The notes below the pieces were generated by a model, which worked only from the letters and a program-made list of their open reading frames with translations, was not told the DNA's origin and did not search any database. From Trametopsis cervina (Eukaryota > Basidiomycota > Agaricomycetes > Polyporales > Irpicaceae), in assembly GCA_022385755.1 (NCBI GenBank), contig MU278359.1:248001-312000 (forward strand): DNA of 64,000 bases, written 5' to 3'. Shown piece by piece: positions 21,319-32,748 of the stretch (position 1 is its first letter; each line of letters begins with the position of its first letter). A program made the position numbers and the translations under genes.

Positions 21319-24057
21319 CCCTCGACGACGCCAAATCGCAGACGCCACATTCCGCTGGTTGGTAATTTGGTGAGTAGTCTCGACATGCCGACACGCAAAG
21401 CATGATACACGACAATAAGTGGGAAGATGCGAGCATTTTGGAAGCGTGCACCTTGTGGTTGTGCGCATGTTGTACGCCTTACCGTTCGTTGGGTCGCGTG
21501 TCTCTACTAGGTATCGCGAGCCTATGCGACCTCCATGGACCTCAACGTCGGGAGGGATCCCGCGCGTCGGTGCCGAATCACCGGATCAACTGAACTTCTA
21601 GATACCCGGTGTAAGTTATGCTCTCAGTATATCAATTCAAGTCGTCTAATTGGCATCTTCATACCCCAAGGTACACGGCATGTCGCAGTGTTCTCATCGA
21701 ATGTCAAGACTGATAGTCAGAACCTGGTCTCTTGATTTAGGCGAATGGCTTGGCCTTCTCCGAATTTCTTCTGGCTTCTCGGCTTGTTTGTATCCTCGCA
21801 TCCCATTGCTTACCAGAAAATGGCTTTGACCATTGCAGTGGCTGACTATTGATGTGGAACACCGAGGACGCCGGGCAATCGAACCAATATCCGGGTACCA
21901 ATACAACGAACAAGTGCTGTGCCATTAGGTACGATATCGCCACAAGGCACACATTCCACGGCTAATCGAAACGATAAGAATCATAGCGATAACGGTAGGG
22001 CTCTTGCCTTCTCTCACCTCACAGTGCAGCTGGTCAGACCTTACTAAAAGTGTAAGTGTGAGTGCGGGTTGTTCTATCTTGTTTCTGAGCGCACTTTTTC
22101 CAGTCATGAAGCAGATTATCATCTGAACGACACATATACATCGCAATGCGGTAGCGTACTGTACTATCAGATACTATTACACAACGTTTTCCACCGGAGG
22201 CCCGTCACACTGGCACCCCCCATTTTGTATAATCGGTCTCTCCGGCCTAGCACCCAGCTACTTCAAGTGCGCTGGAATGAGGCACTATCTTCAACACGCC
22301 GGTGCTGATGTATTAACTTTCCTTAACAGATGTCCCACGCAAGGATAGGGTTCTTTAGAGTGTTGTTGCAATCATCGGGGCGCAATGGCAGCAATATCCA
22401 GCGTCCTATTTCCGCCAGTATCGACTAATACTGAGCTGTAACGTATACCTGCAGAACTTATTCAATCTGTTTGTTCGGGAATATGTCGAGGCTGTCGACC
22501 GAGCTCCTCAGCTTCACATCATGACAGGTTAGCTATCGTAATGAAGTAGCGGATTCAGCTGGTGCTCGTTTGTGAGTCGTGGCGGTGAAGCAACTTGTAA
22601 ACATGTACACCGCTGGGTGATAGTCTGATAGCAGTAGTTCAGAGCTTTGTGGCGTTCTGTTGATCAGCGTAAGCATGCTGACACTCGCGTCTTGGTAGCA
22701 CTAGGCGCCACTCCATTCCACGGCGACCCTTCTCACTCGTTTTTGAGCATCCGTCCTCTGCGTTTGCTCATGCCGCAAGGCATACACAACAACATACCAC
22801 ATAGATCATGAATCAAATCGCGATATGCGATTCAGAGCTTAAGTACCATCCCAGGGAAACGTGGACTGGTTGAGCGTATAGTGACTGACGGGTGCTGGTG
22901 CGTTGCTCTCTACGTCCGTGTAATTCACGTACTGCTACTCAAACAGATTTCCCACCTCTTTGGCCGCTGAAGATATAATAGAACAATGATAATCGATCCG
23001 ATTACAATACATAGGTCCCTCCGCTGCCTGCTCGGCCTCATGCCGTCCTCAGCAAAGTGCCCTTCTGGATGCGGCCACCAAGCAGCACATTTTCCGCAGC
23101 GTCCTAGACCAGCGCAGTACACTCGAGGTGGTGGCGACTGTTACTTTGCCCCCAAATGTCTGCCATGTTCCCCTCCCCTCCCATAGAAACGCCTCGTCTT
23201 TAACCCCTTCCTCTGCAATACTCACCTTGGATGCACAGAAGAAGACGGTAGATATTCTGGTCGCTGTTGCACTGCAAGTCGGAAAGATCATGGAGCGGTA
23301 TTGTGAGAGAGTTTTGTCGCGCCGTGGACAATGTTGTGTTGACATTTTCCAGTCCTTGTGTCAAGGGCGACTGATCTAGACACGCGCTCTACCTAATGTC
23401 AATGTTTTCGCCCACCGGTTGGAGGCTTTGACTCAGACCTGAGGGAATATGCCCCTCTGGCGTATTCTTACATTGGTCCTCCTGAAGTTACTCATGTGAT
23501 GGTCATGCTACATCACCGCTCCCACGATACTTGAGAGACGATCGTTGGTAAATTGACACCCCAGTTTCCTTCCGGATCAGCTCACCCGCTAAGAATCGTC
23601 TATGAATACAGTATGACATACCTCAGACCTTGGAGCCGCCTGGACCCTTTCCGAGGACAATCATAGACAAGTCTCAAGCCGGATTGCTGTGCCCATGCGT
23701 GAAACAACACTGTATGCAAACCTTCGGAACTTACGATATGCCGAGTATGTTTTAGCAGCGCCGAATAACATCTAGACAGGTTGGTGCTAGAATGATTATT
23801 TCTCTATCCACAGACTGATCGCTTCTACCAGACATGTTTGTAATTGCTATCACAAGGTGCATGAATATGTTCAACATCCTATGGTTTCCCCTCGCATAGT
23901 GTCTCATAGGATAGACGGCCGTCCCCTACCATTCTTCGGCCACTTCGTACTGCACACGGCGTAGGCCTCCTCCTGTCAGACCCTTTGCACATTATTCGAG
24001 GAACGGAATGAGCATATCTGCTGGGGCTTGATCAGTAGCTCAGCCAGGACAGCAGAG
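21319..24057. other. Gene-poor stretch left of the MACPF gene
   Basis: About 2.7 kb. Overlapping open frames of 60-98 codons near 22925-23379 on both strands show no recognisable domain. No terminal repeats, transposase or reverse transcriptase motifs were recognised. Confidence 0.45.
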
Positions 24058-24065
24058 TATATAAG
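24058..24065 (+). promoter_or_regulatory. TATA box of the MACPF gene
   Basis: TATATAAG, 83 bp before the preferred ATG at 24141. Confidence 0.6.
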
Positions 24066-24140
24066 CTTGGTCTCATTGCAAGGAAACGGTAGCGAAACAT
24101 CTCTCTCGACACCACTACTCATTGCATGCAACAACTGATC

Positions 24141-25992
24141 ATGTCCGACAACACTTCTGAGAACGGTGCCCCAGCGGCCACAAAGACCAAACTGCAGATG
24201 GAAACCCCACCACTTGTCCAAGCCCAGCCCTTCGAGGACCGCGACAATCTTAATCCGCCTGCCACACTGGACGAGGACGACACGCCTGCCGACTACATCC
24301 CTGGCTTATACACACTTGGCTCGACCTACAACGTTTTGAACGGCAAGTACGCTGACTCCAAGTCCTGCTTACAACAAGTTATCGATTGGACCAAAAGTAC
24401 GCAACAACTCTGATCGATCTGCAAGTATTTATTGACGTGTTTGATTTTAGTTGAGACTCGCAGCCAGCCGTTCGGTGGCAAGGACTACATCATCCCTAAT
24501 ATTGTCAACTATAACATCAACACTACCTCTGACTATCGTTCGTCTTATGGCAAGACTGTTGAAGAGTACACTCGAAGCCTTTCTGTTCACGCAGGCTTCG
24601 AGGCGAGCTTCCCCGGTTTCTCCGCCTCTGCTTCTGCCGATTACAGCGAGTCTCAGCGCACAGACCTGTCCCACGCTTTCACCCGTATCTCGTATGCTGT
24701 CACTCACTATAACCTCTCGCTGCCGCCCGTGAGCCGAATGAAAGCATTCCTAAAGGATTGGTTTGTGGAGGATATCGAGAACATGGATCCCATCGAATTC
24801 TTCAAAGAATACGGCACACACTTTCTGCGCTCGCTCACCATCGGCGGCCGTGCTTTATTCTTATCTGCAACCGACACTCGCAACTACAGTTCGTCATACT
24901 CTATTGAATCCGCAGCGAAAATCTCCGCTTCCTACTCTGTCGCGTCGGGAGGAATCGACTTGAGCGCAGAGCAGAAGCAGGCTATGAACAGCTTCAACGA
25001 GTCAAGCACGAATTCCATTGTCACCAGTGAGTGTATCTTCCAACAGTGACTACTTCACCCCTCAGTCTCCGATGCTGATGGATTTTATGCAGAGGGAGGC
25101 GATCCTCGGTACGGCAACGAGAACTTCTTGCAGAACGTCGAAGACTGGGCCGCATCTATTGTTGATTACCCCGAGTAGGTTTCTCCAAACCGCACCAGAC
25201 TAGGGAGTAGAGTCGCATACTGACGCTGTTTTATTTAGGTTCGTTGAGTTTGGCTCTGAGCCATGTTTCTCGGGGATTTGGGAGTTAGCGTCTACCAAAG
25301 AGCGCCAAGAAACCTTGAAGAATGCGTATCCAACGTTTGTGAGGCAGTACTCTCATGATCCCAAAACTGCCTGGTCCATACTTGGAAGCTCGTTTAACGA
25401 CCGCCTTCGACTGGAGCAAGAATGCGTACCTCAGTGTCAGCAAGCATACAGGTCATATCACGTTGATGTACCCGTCTAGTAAGCCCGTTGATTGTTCTTT
25501 ATACCTACAGAAAGACGCCTGACCTCGATACTTTTGATAGATCGTTCAGACTCGTGGTACATGATCAGCTCTGGTCTGGGAGGCACCCAGGCAGTATTGG
25601 CACAAGAGTTGGTGCCGGGAGCGCTCTCTCCCGTCAAATGGGAGGAAGCGTACATAGGCCCGTACTACAACTCCCAAGTCACTCGAGTCTGGCGCGCTGT
25701 CCCGCCGACTAAAGACTATGTCGCTCTTGGAACTGTTGCAATGACAGGAAGCTCGGCGTGGTCAATCCCTTCGCAGCCGCCGGACTGGCTAGCAGGACGA
25801 TTCCGCGCGGTGCACAAGCGTGCACTTAAGATGGCCCGGTTTGGAGTGAGCCAACACTGGGAATCTGACCCTCCTAGGGTGATCTATAGGGTTGATGGTC
25901 GATACTGGAATGCGGACATGGAGCTTCCTCGTCAGAAGGATTGCTTTGTGTTGGATGAGAAGATGGTTGTAAAGGATTGGAGTGGATGGTAG
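24141..25992 (+). CDS. MACPF (perforin-like) protein with a VPS62-like C-terminal region
   Basis: A six-exon model (24141-24396, 24451-25026, 25093-25174, 25239-25338, 25421-25478, 25541-25992) stays in frame for 507 codons. Exon 2 holds the MACPF core with the signature region EFFKEYGTHFLRSLTIGG; exon 4 has the FSGIWEL segment typical after the second transmembrane hairpin of these proteins. Exon 6 resembles the VPS62 (DUF946) family (VWRAVPPTKDYVALGTV). There is no signal peptide, as in other fungal pore-forming MACPF proteins. Family members such as the pleurotolysin B component insert in membranes with a partner; no aegerolysin partner lies in this window. The first four exons are firm. 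The 82-nt intron 25339-25420 is the weakest join, because the frame must change there. An in-frame ATG at 24126 has a poorer context. Function (defence, predation or development) is not shown by the sequence. Confidence 0.82.
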
Positions 25993-26358
25993 ACAGCTCG
26001 CTGATGCTCCTGGGGACAGCGGTCGGTTTCCCAGCTTTATATGTTACACGGTTCAGTATTTATATATCTGTGTATTGAGTTCCTGAAGATATGCGATGTA
26101 ACTGCACCGTACTATACGGTCGACAGCGCACAACTGAGTCAAGTGTATCCAGCCTCCTCTACGAATGGCCCAATGCTAAGTGGCGAGGCTCACATCAGTC
26201 TACAATTTACGCGCGGAACCGTGAATGTGCATCAGACACAGAGGGCTTTCCAGTGATAAAATATAGTGGAATTCTCGACCCGGGCACAGTGATGCGTAAC
26301 CTTTGCTGCGAAACGTACTGTTTAAGCAGCAGCTATCACATAGAGCATAACCCATACC
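25993..26358. other. Convergent intergenic stretch
   Basis: Lies between the 3' ends of the MACPF and F-box genes; nothing else recognised. Confidence 0.5.
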
Positions 26359-27803
26359 TCAGACGTCCAACAGCCCCTTTGCATCCAAAGCAGTCATGTG
26401 TTGTCGGAACCATGTCCGATGCTCTTCCGTCATTCGTGTGCCTCCATCTGCACTCGCACCGACACCTTCGCTAGCGCTAGTCATCCGTCCCATCCTGATC
26501 ACAACTCGTTCCACGCTTGGAATCTGCACTAGCGCACCGTCTATCGTCGCAAATACCACACGTAGCGTGGGCAGTACCGTTCGCAAGCGTCCCTTGACGA
26601 GAACGAGCATGATGGTCACGACTTGCAGCGAGGGCAGGACGGGAGGTTGGTCCGCAGACGAGGCGGACATGGCCAGTACACTGAACTCCCGGAGGATGTA
26701 CGACCACGCGTTGTCCCATTCGGAAATACTCTTCGCTGGAACTTTGAGAGTGAGCTTTTGCAGGTGCTTCAGGTCCCGGATATGACCCTCTAGTCGCGCA
26801 ACATCTGCCACTGTATTGTGTTTGATTTTGAGGAACTCGTTCCCATGCTAAGAGTGAGACACGTACATATAGACGGTGTAAGCTCCCCACGGGGGCCCTG
26901 ATCAAAGAACGAGTCGAAGTCTAAGTGCAGCTCTTTCAACGAGGTCGGCAATAGCAGCATCCGGAGATGTTGGTCGCTCGTCCCGTGGGCTTTGAAGTAC
27001 AGTTTCTTCAAGCCTTGCGCATCATCTTGGAACGCCCTCGATCCGCGCAGACATTGGAGGAAGATGTCTGGGAGATAATATGCCACGATGTTCAATGTAT
27101 TCACGTTGAACGCAGTCGGGATAAGGTGCAGGTCTTCACGTGTCAGCCGCGTGGTCCAATGGAGCCAGTAGTACGGCTCGATGTTGACCTCGTCGACGTC
27201 GCCCATCCATTTCAGCATGTACAGAATAGTATCCACCGTCGGACTACAATCGCTGCCTGGATAGCTGAACGATATCTTTTCCAGGCGGTTGTTAGGTTCT
27301 ATCGGTGTGCCGGTGGTTTGAAGGTCCGCTTGAAGAGACTCTGCATAGCCTTCTGTTTCGGAGACACGGAACACGACATCCACCATCTCCACCACACGTG
27401 CGAGCTCGAATCGGTATAGGAGGGCGCGTAACAGTTGGGGGTCGCATCCCTCGTACTCGTCCTGGGGCGGGGGGCTGCGCATGACGAGCCTCAGGTGATG
27501 CACCCATTTTATCGGCGCGGGATATGCGTCCAACTTTGCGAGAATTGTTAGTAGATCCGAAGGGGCGCTCGTCCCGAAGGGGATGGCGAGGGTGGTGAAG
27601 AGGTAGGGCTGTGAGAGATCGTGCCAGAGGCGGCAGACTTGGCTACACACAACGAAGTATTCCTTCAGAGAGGCCTCATGCTGGCTGTATAGTTGCGCAG
27701 CTGTTGTGCGGTGTGTGTCCTTCGGAGTGGTCGATGTGACCGTCGTCACAGGAGAGTACTGATTGAAGATGAGCTTGATGAGTTCGGCGGGAAGGACGGC
27801 CAT
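26359..27803 (-). CDS. F-box protein with leucine-rich repeat-like body
   Basis: Two exons, 27803-26867 and 26810-26359, joined across a 56-nt GTACGT..ATACAG intron, give 462 aa. The N-terminus MAVLPAELIKLIFNQYSP, followed by VVCSQVCRLWHDLSQPYLF, is the F-box (LPxEllxxIf ... vCrxWr). The body has irregular leucine-rich segments (LKELHLDF, LQKLTLKV, LPSLQVVTIML). Proteins of this type are substrate receptors of SCF ubiquitin ligases through Skp1, and basidiomycete genomes hold large, fast-changing sets of them. The substrate cannot be predicted. The gene faces the MACPF gene tail to tail. Confidence 0.85.
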
Positions 27804-28447
27804 CAGTTTTGAGGTTCAGCTTGCCAAGCAGCGATAAGAGCTAGTCAAGGACTCGTCAGTGAATACGAACTGGAGAGTATGACTAAGAAACACAACGCAC
27901 ATGGTCGCAAGGCTAATGGAACTCGAGAATAACCTTGGGGGTAAACAGTCATGATTCAGAGACTGACACTGTTCAGGCGCACCAGAGACGTACCTTGGAC
28001 CTCAGTCGTAGTAGGAAGCTAGAAACGTATCTTGAACTTCAATTGTAGTGTGAGGTTCATGGACAAGTCCCAGTAAGGGATGTTTACCCAATCGGATCTA
28101 GTAGCGAAAGGCATGTTGCAGGAGAAGGTAGGCACGTGTACGGGATCTTGAATACAATCATGACATTCCCAGGAGGCACCACAGCGCTATTGTGAAGGAC
28201 CACACCTCCGTGGGGGCGGATAATGCAGCTCCCCCCTGTCCCACTGTAACAAATTGACAAACAACCAACCCACCAGATGCGCCGAATTTATAGCAACATC
28301 CCTTCTTTCCACTTTGCTTGACACACTCCCAAGGTTCCTTGGTCTCAACCTAACTCACCGCCAACTTTCATTGCACACTCTCTAACCCCTGACCTCCGTG
28401 ACTATCTGGATGGCAAGTGTGTGGCCTTCGGAAGTAGATGGCGTATA

Positions 28448-28658
28448 GCGTATCGAATAGCTGGTGAACTTCAGCGGAGACATGCATGCAGCGTTGCTAC
28501 TCGCCGGGCGACGCAATGTAGACCTGGAACTTGCACGCCGTGAGTATGAGCTCTATAGAGCAATTTCAGGGTGAGGTGCCATAGTTGACAGGGAGTTATA
28601 AATTGGCAGGTGCCAACACCGGACACACTCGCGGTTGCAAAATCTTAGATCACATGAC
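28448..28658 (+). repeat. Degenerate direct repeat, copy 1
   Basis: Aligns with copy 2, 342 bp away. Shared strings include gcgtatcga, tgagtatgagctc, gtgaggtgccatagttgac, gttataaa, acactcgcggt and gatcac in the same order and spacing, with small indels. Confidence 0.75.
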
Positions 28659-28789
28659 AACGCGTCTCACCAAGGGGCCATATTCAACTGCGCTCTCATT
28701 CTTTCAGGATAAGATTGGCACTGTGCTTATCAAAGGAGATAGAGAACTTCGATTCGACAGGAAGGTGAGATATCAATGAAGACACGCTG

Positions 28790-28992
28790 GCGTATCGAGA
28801 AGCCGATGAACATCGGTGGAGACGCATACAACTTCGCCATCTGCTGGGCCGCCCAATGAGCTCCTGGAATTTCCGCACTGTGAGTATGAGCTCTTCAAGG
28901 CGATTTCTGAGTGAGGTGCCATAGTTGACTCTGTTATAAACTGGTATGTGCAACAGGCTACACTCGCGGTCGCACAATAGAAGATCACGTGA
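28790..28992 (+). repeat. Degenerate direct repeat, copy 2
   Basis: Second copy of the unit at 28448. The copies have diverged by substitutions and 2-bp gaps, so the duplication is not recent. No open frame is shared by both copies over their full length. Confidence 0.75.
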
Positions 28993-29353
28993 TGGCGCCA
29001 CCGTACTGCTCGAGTCCCTAACCAGGCTTCATGCAGTCTGGTCAAATTATACCACCGATGTCCTTTGAGCGTAGAGGAGGTGGATTCCGTCTGCAATCTC
29101 ACATACTGCCGGCGAGCTTTGCCAGTCTCTGCTCACGGGCTACCCGTAGCTTCAATTTATCTCTCATCACCGCTCCCTCCAATGGAGTCTGCCAAAGAAT
29201 TCCGCCTCTTGGAACATGACATAAAACAAGCATACGAAGCTACCATGCACTCTCCGACTGACCCATACGCTCGTCTTCATACGCGTTCCTCCTCCACTTA
29301 CACAAGGCTCAATTCGGTAAGTACCTATTCTGCCTGAGATTCGGCCGCATGGT

Positions 29354-29599
29354 TCATTGTCCAGGCATCTGGCAGGTCTGCAATCAAGAACGTTAGGCTG
29401 CGGATCAAGTTAGCGTACCGAGTTTACTTACGCCGATTAGAGCGATATCGGATATGTTGAGCATGGGGATGCATGTCGTCCCCCCAGTGCAGGTTCCTAA
29501 CTGAATATCTGAACGCACAGCGGATCCGCATAGCTTGCACTCTTGCGCATTGGCAGCGATAGTGCCTAAGGCGAGGGCGAGAAGAGCTGTGAGACGCAT
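29354..29599 (-). CDS. SSP C: divergent member of the small secreted protein family
   Basis: Coding exons 29599-29432 (168 nt) and 29377-29354 (24 nt) give 63 aa across a 54-nt GTAAGT..TGCAG intron. MRLTALLALALGTIAANA is the signal peptide; the mature part begins directly QECKLC with no dibasic site, so unlike A, B and D there is no propeptide and one extra cysteine. The other cysteines follow the family order C-x12-C-x5-C-x14-C, and the last again comes from the tiny final exon (GTCQMPGQ). The reading frame could be opened further upstream, but the leader intron (29605-29659) removes that part and ATG 29599 aligns with its paralogues. Unspliced, the frame stops at 29405. Confidence 0.75.
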
Positions 29600-29604
29600 T
29601 GTGA

Positions 29605-29659
29605 CTATCGGGGGTAGCATGGTTAGCAGGGGCGAAAAGCCTGCAAAAGTCCGACGCAC
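29605..29659 (-). other. Predicted 5' leader intron of SSP C
   Basis: GTGCGT donor, GCTAAC branch site and GATAG acceptor bound 55 nt; the acceptor is 5 nt before the ATG. Confidence 0.6.
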
Positions 29660-29734
29660 CTATATTGAAGGATTGGAGAGCTCAGAGGTTAGTGCGTGCA
29701 ATTATGCTGCTGTTCCTCGCAGCTCAAGTTCTCC

Positions 29735-29742
29735 CCTTTATA
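29735..29742 (-). promoter_or_regulatory. TATA box of SSP C
   Basis: TATAAAGG on the minus strand, 136 bp before the ATG. Confidence 0.6.
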
Positions 29743-32283
29743 CAGCTAGCTTACTGGCGCCAAATGTCACAGCTTTGGGGGTTCCGTGCACAATGTCGAG
29801 CGATAACACTCAGGCTTGCCTTCTTTCCAGCCGGAAGCAGCTCACCTGCGACTTATTCTCTCTAGTCTGCGAGCCCGTGAGCTTGGTTGACACTCCCCGA
29901 ACACCAGCCAGGCCGCGGCGACACAGTTCTGGCGTCCACGATCGCACCGTCTGTCAAAGATTACAGAAGTGTAACATTGATGAATTTATGTGGCGAGGAA
30001 CGCAGACCACAGCAATTCCTCAACGAGAAGGTCTGCGAATGGATGTTGATATCGACGTCGTAACTTTACAAAGCTTTTGCTAGGCTTTTTCAGGCCGTAA
30101 ATGTCTCAAATCGGTGAATGTGAAGGCATGTACACCTCGCACCACGTCCACGTAAATGTCTGTGGCCCCTCCGACGTCTTCCGCGTTCATTCTGCATGTG
30201 GCACGGACTCAGCTGCACGTCGGGAATCCTTGATCATCAGTCATTGTTCCAAAGCACAAATGTTCTAGATCTGTGCCATGCTACGGTCACCCGGGAAGTT
30301 GCTGTTGTAAGGTGCCCTATTGCCTATCAAGTTGCGTGACGAAAGGGGAGCGCTATCAACTGGAACTTGGAGTTCCTAATCAGGACGCCGTGGGTGATCT
30401 AGTTCGCGTTACGACTCCTTACATGTCTGCAACTCCGATGATAATCGGTCAGGTCCGCACCCCTTACTGCATATACGTACGTTGGCATCTCTCACGCTAT
30501 AATGCGACCAGCAACATCTTTCTCCTGCGACACACAATAGGGCTCATCCCAGCGGTTCAGAAAATGCTGATAATGCGCGCAACTTCGGAACAAACCTGCT
30601 AATGAATAGTAAGCAGCTGAATACTCCGATGTAACAGTGTTCTTTACCGATCTGCTCACAGAGATCGCGCCACAATGGACACCCGGAATTTGACGATTCC
30701 CGAAGCGAACATGCCAGTCTTGTGATGGAGGGCTTCCGGAAAGGGCTGACAAGACTGCTCCGCTGGTATCAGCCGATAAATTAACCCATGCTAAAGGATC
30801 GTATGTGTTGTAGACCCCGCTAGTTTCTCGCTTCTGGTCCTTGCCACAGCTGCCATAGCCGCTACAAACATCTGAGAAGTATGGCCTCGTTTGATAGTGA
30901 TCACCCCCATAACAAATATTGGAGACATGGAACGAGTCTTTTGCTGCACTTTTAATCGTTCTTCTCACACAAGTCAAGGCACGTCTCGACTTTCTATTCG
31001 TTCGCGGTGCACGTTGTGCGCCGACGATCGGCCAAGCCACGCAAAAGACCGGTTTACAATCTACCGCTCAAGTCTCAAGGCGAGAAAGGTAGGTATGACC
31101 ACTGTTCCAGTACTATCACTGCCTACCTGAACATACTGTAGCCACAACACAATAACAGGGTGAATGGTTGTGTTTCAGGAAAACGAGCAAATTACATATG
31201 CCCCTCACGGATGCAGGTTTGGGTAACAATTTGCGAGCTATCTTTGGCGTTCTGGCTCGGATGTCCTGTGAAATGTATGTACAATTGCAGGCTTGCATCA
31301 AACAGATGTTCAGTGGAAAGCAAGGAAGAAATGGACCTATCAATATCAGATGCGGTACCAACTAAGTGACAATAAGATCAAGGTGCTGTATGCAATTGTG
31401 ATGCGACGGCGCTAGTCATCCATTGAACTACAGTTTCCTAATTGGGAACTGTGAGTGATTAGTCAGCGATGTGGACGAGCGGCAGCGTGGTGCCATGGTT
31501 CTGACCTATCCTCACTGCATGTTACTCTAACGCTAAGATGACATATCACTGCTGTATAGGCAGTGGAGTATACGTCTGAGTCCCGAATTTGATACCGTGA
31601 AGGGCTATTTTGTTGTGAAATTAGTATGGCGAAGAAGCACTAATACGCCCAGTCGTGCGTCCGCAAGATCGTTAAGTGCTTTCTTGATTTTCTATAGGCA
31701 AAATCGCTATGTCTCATACATCACTTCGCAGGTATTGCAGGCATATAATGTATGCTACAGACGGTGTTGAATGGACGCCGTGCTCCCTGCCAGCTCACGG
31801 CTGCGTTCATGACGACCGCTGCCGGAACGATCACCAATAGTATAACGGTGCCAAGCCCCTTCGCAGAGCTTTATAGAACGCCTCAGCCTCTACCATCGCC
31901 TTTTAGCTTCTGTGAACCTTTGCACGGCTACGGATACCAGTAGAATGGGCGTGACCAACTCGTGCGCAAATGATGCACAACTTTTACTCTCTTCGTTGGC
32001 CCATCGCACCGTCTAGCCTGCAAGCCACAAAATTTCTATCAGGCAGCTTCACGTTTGGGGAGACTTTGTCAATTGAATTCCCATGGGTCACAGCGTACCT
32101 CTCTTTCTGCACTGTATTCACATATTTCTCTACAGCTTTCAAACACAACATTTCATACATTGCGCACACTTTCACATTTCAACAATACAGTATACCCTTG
32201 CAGTACACAGACAGGACAACATCTGATTTCCTCCTCAAATACCCGCCTAAAGTTCCCGTTCCATGTTCATTCTATCAATATTC
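29743..32283. other. Gene-poor stretch between SSP C and SSP D
   Basis: About 2.5 kb without a supported gene. The right part (31950-32280) is AT-rich with long pyrimidine runs. No repeat recognised. Confidence 0.45.
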
Positions 32284-32590
32284 CTACAGGTTGATGCCAC
32301 AAGTCTTTGAGAATATCGGTCAGTCACGTATCACACTGTAAGAACTCAATGCTTACTCCGAGAGTGAGGCCCACAGACAAAGGCAGCAAGGGGACAGGGA
32401 GAGTAACGGTCGCGGTGGTTACGGTGGTGCAAGGGGTTCCAGCAGCGCACGAAATGGCCGGGATGATGCTACCAACGAGTGGCAAAGAAAGCGATGCACA
32501 GAGGGGCAGAGCACTCTGGCGTTTCTCGACTGCAGCGGCGTTGGTGACACCCGCGACCGCAGCAAGGATGGTGAAGACGGCGAAACGCAT
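32284..32590 (-). CDS. SSP D: four-cysteine small secreted protein
   Basis: Coding exons 32590-32357 (234 nt) and 32304-32284 (21 nt) give 84 aa across a 52-nt GTAAGC..AAAG intron with a CTGAC branch site. MRFAVFTILAAVAGVTNA is the signal peptide; AAVEKRQ has the same KR site as SSP A. Cysteine spacing is C-x16-C-x5-C-x25-C, with the fourth in the final exon (GTCGINL). The stretch between cysteines three and four is hydrophobic and rich in Pro/Leu/Val (VTLPVPLLPLSVGLTLG). The motif ISCAAGTPC parallels VSCAAPTTC of SSP B. The frame without splicing stops at 32324 and gives an unrelated end with a different cysteine. Confidence 0.78.
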
Positions 32591-32595
32591 GATGA

Positions 32596-32648
32596 CTTTG
32601 CAAGGTGAGGATTATTATCATTCATCGACCATTGAAGAATCGACATAC
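32596..32648 (-). other. Predicted 5' leader intron of SSP D
   Basis: GTATGT donor and CAAAG acceptor bound 53 nt; the acceptor is 5 nt before the ATG. Confidence 0.55.
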
Positions 32649-32748
32649 CTGGACTGCCTTTCGTTGGAGATATGACTTAGAGTGAGGCTTGGGGCGTGCT
32701 ACAACTCGATGTTGTTGCTGCTGCTCTCCAAAACCCCTGCTCACCCCT

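Larger units (their letters stand above)
27804..29353. other. Intergenic stretch with degenerate direct repeat
   Basis: Upstream DNA of the F-box gene, then the two repeat copies at 28448 and 28790. A plus-strand open frame at 29182-29318 is followed by a good GTAAGT donor, but its continuation would run antisense through the end of SSP C, so it is not called. Confidence 0.45.

Noticed and set aside
22925..23379. Overlapping open frames on both strands
   Set aside because: No domain on either strand; mutual overlap suggests chance.
24126..24140. Upstream ATG of the MACPF gene
   Set aside because: Has T at -3; the ATG at 24141 has A at -3 and fits better. Both are in frame, so the choice is not certain.
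29182..29318. Plus-strand frame with a GTAAGT donor
   Set aside because: The next possible exon runs antisense through the last exon of SSP C, which has family support.
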